A stretch of DNA of 64,000 nucleotides from positions 62,001-126,000 of the forward strand of contig JAUIMM010002584.1 of assembly GCA_031769625.1 (NCBI GenBank), written 5' to 3'. This stretch comes from Taudactylus pleione. Lineage: Eukaryota > Chordata > Amphibia > Anura > Myobatrachidae. Of this stretch, positions 61,701 through 64,000 are shown piece by piece. The number at the start of each line of letters is the position of its first letter. Position 1 is the first letter of the stretch. The notes below the pieces were generated by a model, which was given only the letters and a program-made list of their open reading frames with translations, was not told the DNA's origin and searched no databases. The position numbers and the translations under genes are program-made.

Positions 61701-64000
61701 TGAAATTTTGAGCTGTCTGTGTTTGCTACAAGAGGAGATATCACAAAGTATGCGCTTTTGTTGTATCCATTGCTTTCAATGCATTTTGGCATAAAACGAG
61801 CATTTGCTGTTTTCTCTTAAACGCAACATGGGAGAAAAACCATTTCACATCACATTTGTGGGTCTTGGTCTTCAACACATCCAGTGAAATTTTGAGCTGT
61901 CTGTGGTTGCTACAAGAGGAGATATCACAAAGTATGCACTTTTGTTGTTTTCATTGCTTTCAAAGCATTTTGGCCTAAAACGTGCATTTGCTGTTTTCTC
62001 TTAAACGCAACATGGGAGAAAAACCATTTCACATCACATTTGTGGGTCTTGGTCTTCAACACATCCAGTGAAATTTTGAGCTGTCTGTGTTTGCTACAAG
62101 AGGAGATAACACAAAGTATGCGCTTTTGTGTTTTCATTGCTTTCAATGCATTTTGGCCTAAAACGTGCATTTGCTGTTTTCTCTTAAAAGCAACATGGGA
62201 GAAAAACCATTTCACATCATATTTGTGGGTCTTGGTCTTCAACATATCCAGTGAAATTTTGAGCTGTCTGTGTTTGCTACAAGAGGAGATATCACAAAGT
62301 ATGCGCTTTTGTTATTTCCATTGCTTTCAATGCATTTTGGCCTAAAACTTGCATTTGCTGTTTTCTCTTAAATGCAACATGGGAGAAAAACCATTTCACA
62401 TCACATTTGTGGGTTTTGGTCTTCAACACATCCAGTGAAATTTTGAGCTGTCTGTGTTTGCCTCAAGAGGAGATAACACAAAGTATGCGCTTTTGTTGTT
62501 TCCATTGCTTTCAAAGCATTTTGGCCTAAAATGTGCATTTGCTGTTTTCTCTTAAACGCAACATGGGAGAAAAACCATTTCACATCACATTTGTGGGTCT
62601 TGGTCTTCAACACATCCAGTGAAATTTTGAGCTGTCTGTGTTTGCTACAAGAGGAGATAACACAAAGTATGCGCTTTTGTGTTTTCATTGCTTTCAATGC
62701 ATTTTGGCCTAAAACGTGCATTTGCTGTTTTCTCTTAAACGCAACATGGGAGAAAAACCATTTCACATCATATTTGTGGGTCTTGGTCTTCAACACATCC
62801 AGTGAAATTTTGAGCTGTCTGTGTTTGCTACAAGAGGAGATATCACAAAGTATGGGCTTTTGTTATTTCCATTGCTTTCAATGCATTTTGGCCTAAAACG
62901 TGCATTTGCTGTTTTCTCTTAAACGCAACATGGGAGAAAAACCATTTCACATCACATTTGTGGGTCTTGGTCTTCAACACATCCAGTGAAATTTTGAGCT
63001 GTCTGTGTTTGCTACAAGAGGAGATATCACAAAGTATGCGCTTTTGTTATTTCCATTGCTTTCAATGCATTTTGGCCTAAAACTTGCATTTGCTGTTTTC
63101 TCTTAAAAGCAACATGGGAGAAAAACCATTTCACATCATATTTGTGGGTCTTGGTCTTAAACACATCCAGTGCAATTTTGAGCTGTCTGTGTTTGCTACA
63201 AGAGGAGATATCACAAAGTATGCGCTTTTGTTATTTCCATTGCTTTCAATGCATTTTGGCCTAAAACTTGCATTTGCTGTTTTCTCTTAAATGCAACATG
63301 GGAGAAAAACCATTTCACATCACATTTGTGGGTTTTGGTCTTCAACACATCCAGTGAAATTTTGAGCTGTCTGTGTTTGCCTCAAGAGGAGATAACACAA
63401 AGTATGCGCTTTTGTTGTTTCCATTGCTTTCAAAGCATTTTGGCCTAAAACGTGCATTTGCTGTTTTCTCTTAAACGCAACATGGGAGAAAAACCATTTC
63501 ACATCACATTTGTGGGTCTTGGTCTTCAACACATCCAGTGAAATTTTGAGCTGTCTGTGTTTGCTACAAGAGGAGATATCACAAAGTATGCGCTTTTGTT
63601 GTTTTCATTGCTTTCAATGCATTTTGGCCTAAAATGTGCATTTGCTGTTTTCTCTTAAATGCAACATGGGAGAAAAACCTTTTCACATCATATTTGTGGG
63701 TCTTGGTCTTCAACACATCCAGTGCAATTTTGAGCTGTCTGTGTTTGCTACAAGAGGAGATATCACAAAGTATGGACTTTTGTTATTTCCATTGCTTTCA
63801 ATGCATTTTGGCCTAAAACTTGCATTTGCTGTTTTCTCTTAAAAGCAACATGGGAGAAAAACCATTTCACATCACATTTGTGGGTCTTGGTCTTCAACAC
63901 AACCAGTGAAATTTTGAGCTGTCTGTGTTTGCTACAAGAGGAGATATCACAAAGTATGCGCTTTTGTTATTTCCATTGCTTTCAATGCATTTTGGCCTAA
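58725..64000 (+). repeat. 39-monomer superunit, copy 3, rearranged and cut by the window end
   Basis: Begins with the tgtattctc variant (58865) but the second variant comes early (tatgggctttt near 60647) and is then itself duplicated (62853). This follows from the 12-monomer tandem duplication within it. The array continues past base 64000, which falls inside a monomer at ggcctaa. Confidence 0.7.
60020..64000 (+). repeat. 12-monomer (2206 bp) unit, one full and one partial copy
   Basis: Shared at +2206: ttcaacatatcc near 60036 and 62242, tatgggctttt near 60647 and 62853, the D monomer at about 61090 and 63295, and the E monomer at about 61440 and 63645. The ggtcttaaacac C monomer (60768, 63158) is instead 2390 apart: the first copy lacks one A monomer before it and has an extra C monomer after it, so the total length is kept. 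The monomer at about 62173-62356 is a C-start hybrid with gtgaaatttt at the copy boundary. Confidence 0.8.

Larger units (their letters stand above)
1..64000 (+). repeat. Tandem satellite DNA array, 183/184-bp monomer, ~349 copies
   Basis: The same 184-base unit, starting tgttttctcttaaacgcaac, recurs without interruption from base 1 to base 64000, always in the same orientation. Successive unit starts are 1, 185, 368, 552, 736 and 919, giving lengths of 184, 183, 184, 184 and 183. The consensus is about 38% G+C. Neighbouring monomers differ mainly at a small set of recurrent diagnostic positions. No spacer, gene, transposon or inversion is visible, and neither array edge is in the window. A nucleosome-length, highly homogenised, head-to-tail monomer with nested higher-order repeats is the usual form of eukaryotic centromeric or pericentromeric satellite. 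That role is inferred; knob or subtelomeric heterochromatin is an alternative. I do not recognise the family or host. Confidence 0.98.

Noticed and set aside
1..64000. Hundreds of open reading frames of 60-153 codons on both strands, including recurrent 101-, 106- and 131-residue frames
   Set aside because: They are translations of the repeat itself. A 183-base monomer is 61 codons, so frames continue through B copies and stop at 184-base copies. The same peptide recurs on both strands in overlapping positions, with no start context, codon bias or homology that I can recognise.
1..64000. CRISPR array
   Set aside because: The whole 184-base unit is repeated with no unique spacers; repeat length and uniformity fit satellite DNA, not CRISPR.
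1..64000. Tandemly arrayed 5S rRNA, tRNA or snRNA genes
   Set aside because: No recognisable A/B/C box arrangement, cloverleaf or conserved rRNA segment is visible in the monomer.
1..64000. Transposon- or LTR-derived repeat, or inserted element between monomers
   Set aside because: No terminal repeats, target-site duplications, poly-A tails or primer-binding sites were seen. Every junction runs directly from one monomer to the next.
1..64000. Inverted array segments
   Set aside because: Reading through the window, every monomer has the same orientation. The only inverted symmetry is the short internal dyad.
1..64000. Naming the host or satellite family
   Set aside because: Monomer length near 184 and A+T richness are shared by many plant, fish, insect and other satellites. 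I have no sequence-level match that I trust.
1..64000. Prokaryotic accessory or defence system
   Set aside because: There is no coding content at all. A 64-kb homogeneous satellite with nested HORs is not known in bacteria or archaea.

Overview
The whole 64 kb window is one uninterrupted tandem array of a single satellite DNA family. The monomer is 183 or 184 bp, about 38% G+C, and roughly 349 copies lie head to tail in one orientation from the first base to the last. I see no protein-coding gene, RNA gene, transposable element, CRISPR array, telomere repeat or unique-sequence island. A nucleosome-sized monomer, near-identical copies and nested higher-order repeats (HORs) are typical of a eukaryotic centromeric or pericentromeric (less likely knob or subtelomeric) satellite. 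I do not recognise the family, and the sequence does not let me name plant, animal or other host.

Monomer variants. Monomers fall into recurrent subtypes marked by linked diagnostic bases: a 184-bp 'A' form with an EcoRV site (gatatc) and ttatttcc; a 183-bp 'B' form with gataac and tgtgttttc; 'C' with aaaagcaac, catatttg and gtgcaatt; 'D' with ggttttgg and gcctcaag; 'E' with ccttttc and tatggact; 'F' with tgtatcc and cataaaacgagc; 'G' with tatgcac and caaagcat; and a 141-bp form with a 42-bp internal deletion. Several of the defining changes are C-to-T or G-to-A transitions at the monomer's three CpG positions.

Layout. 0-1.65 kb: mostly A/B dimers. 1.65-6.4 kb: a 13-monomer (2388 bp) unit twice. 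5.98-15.9 kb: a 28-monomer (5146 bp) unit followed by a second copy two monomers shorter. 15.9-17.65 kb: mixed subtypes. 17.65-22.1 kb: a 14-monomer (2571 bp) unit and a shortened second copy. 22.4-24.2 kb: a 5-monomer (920 bp) duplication. 24.1-28.1 kb: a 15-monomer block and its second copy, the first carrying a 508-bp trimer with the truncated monomer. 28-41 kb: mosaic A/B/C/D with a 551-bp trimer duplication and segments repeated 4594 and 5513-5880 bp apart. 41.8-64 kb: a superunit of about 39 monomers (7169 bp) built from two alternating HOR variants, with local 2023-, 552- and 2206-bp tandem duplications inside it.

The pattern fits repeated unequal exchange or break-induced amplification at many scales, plus conversion between subtypes. 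All open reading frames are by-products of the repeat: a 183-bp monomer is exactly 61 codons, so frames run through B monomers and break at 184-bp ones. Copy boundaries below come from reading diagnostic variants by eye, so most are good to tens of bases, or to about one monomer where marked approximate.
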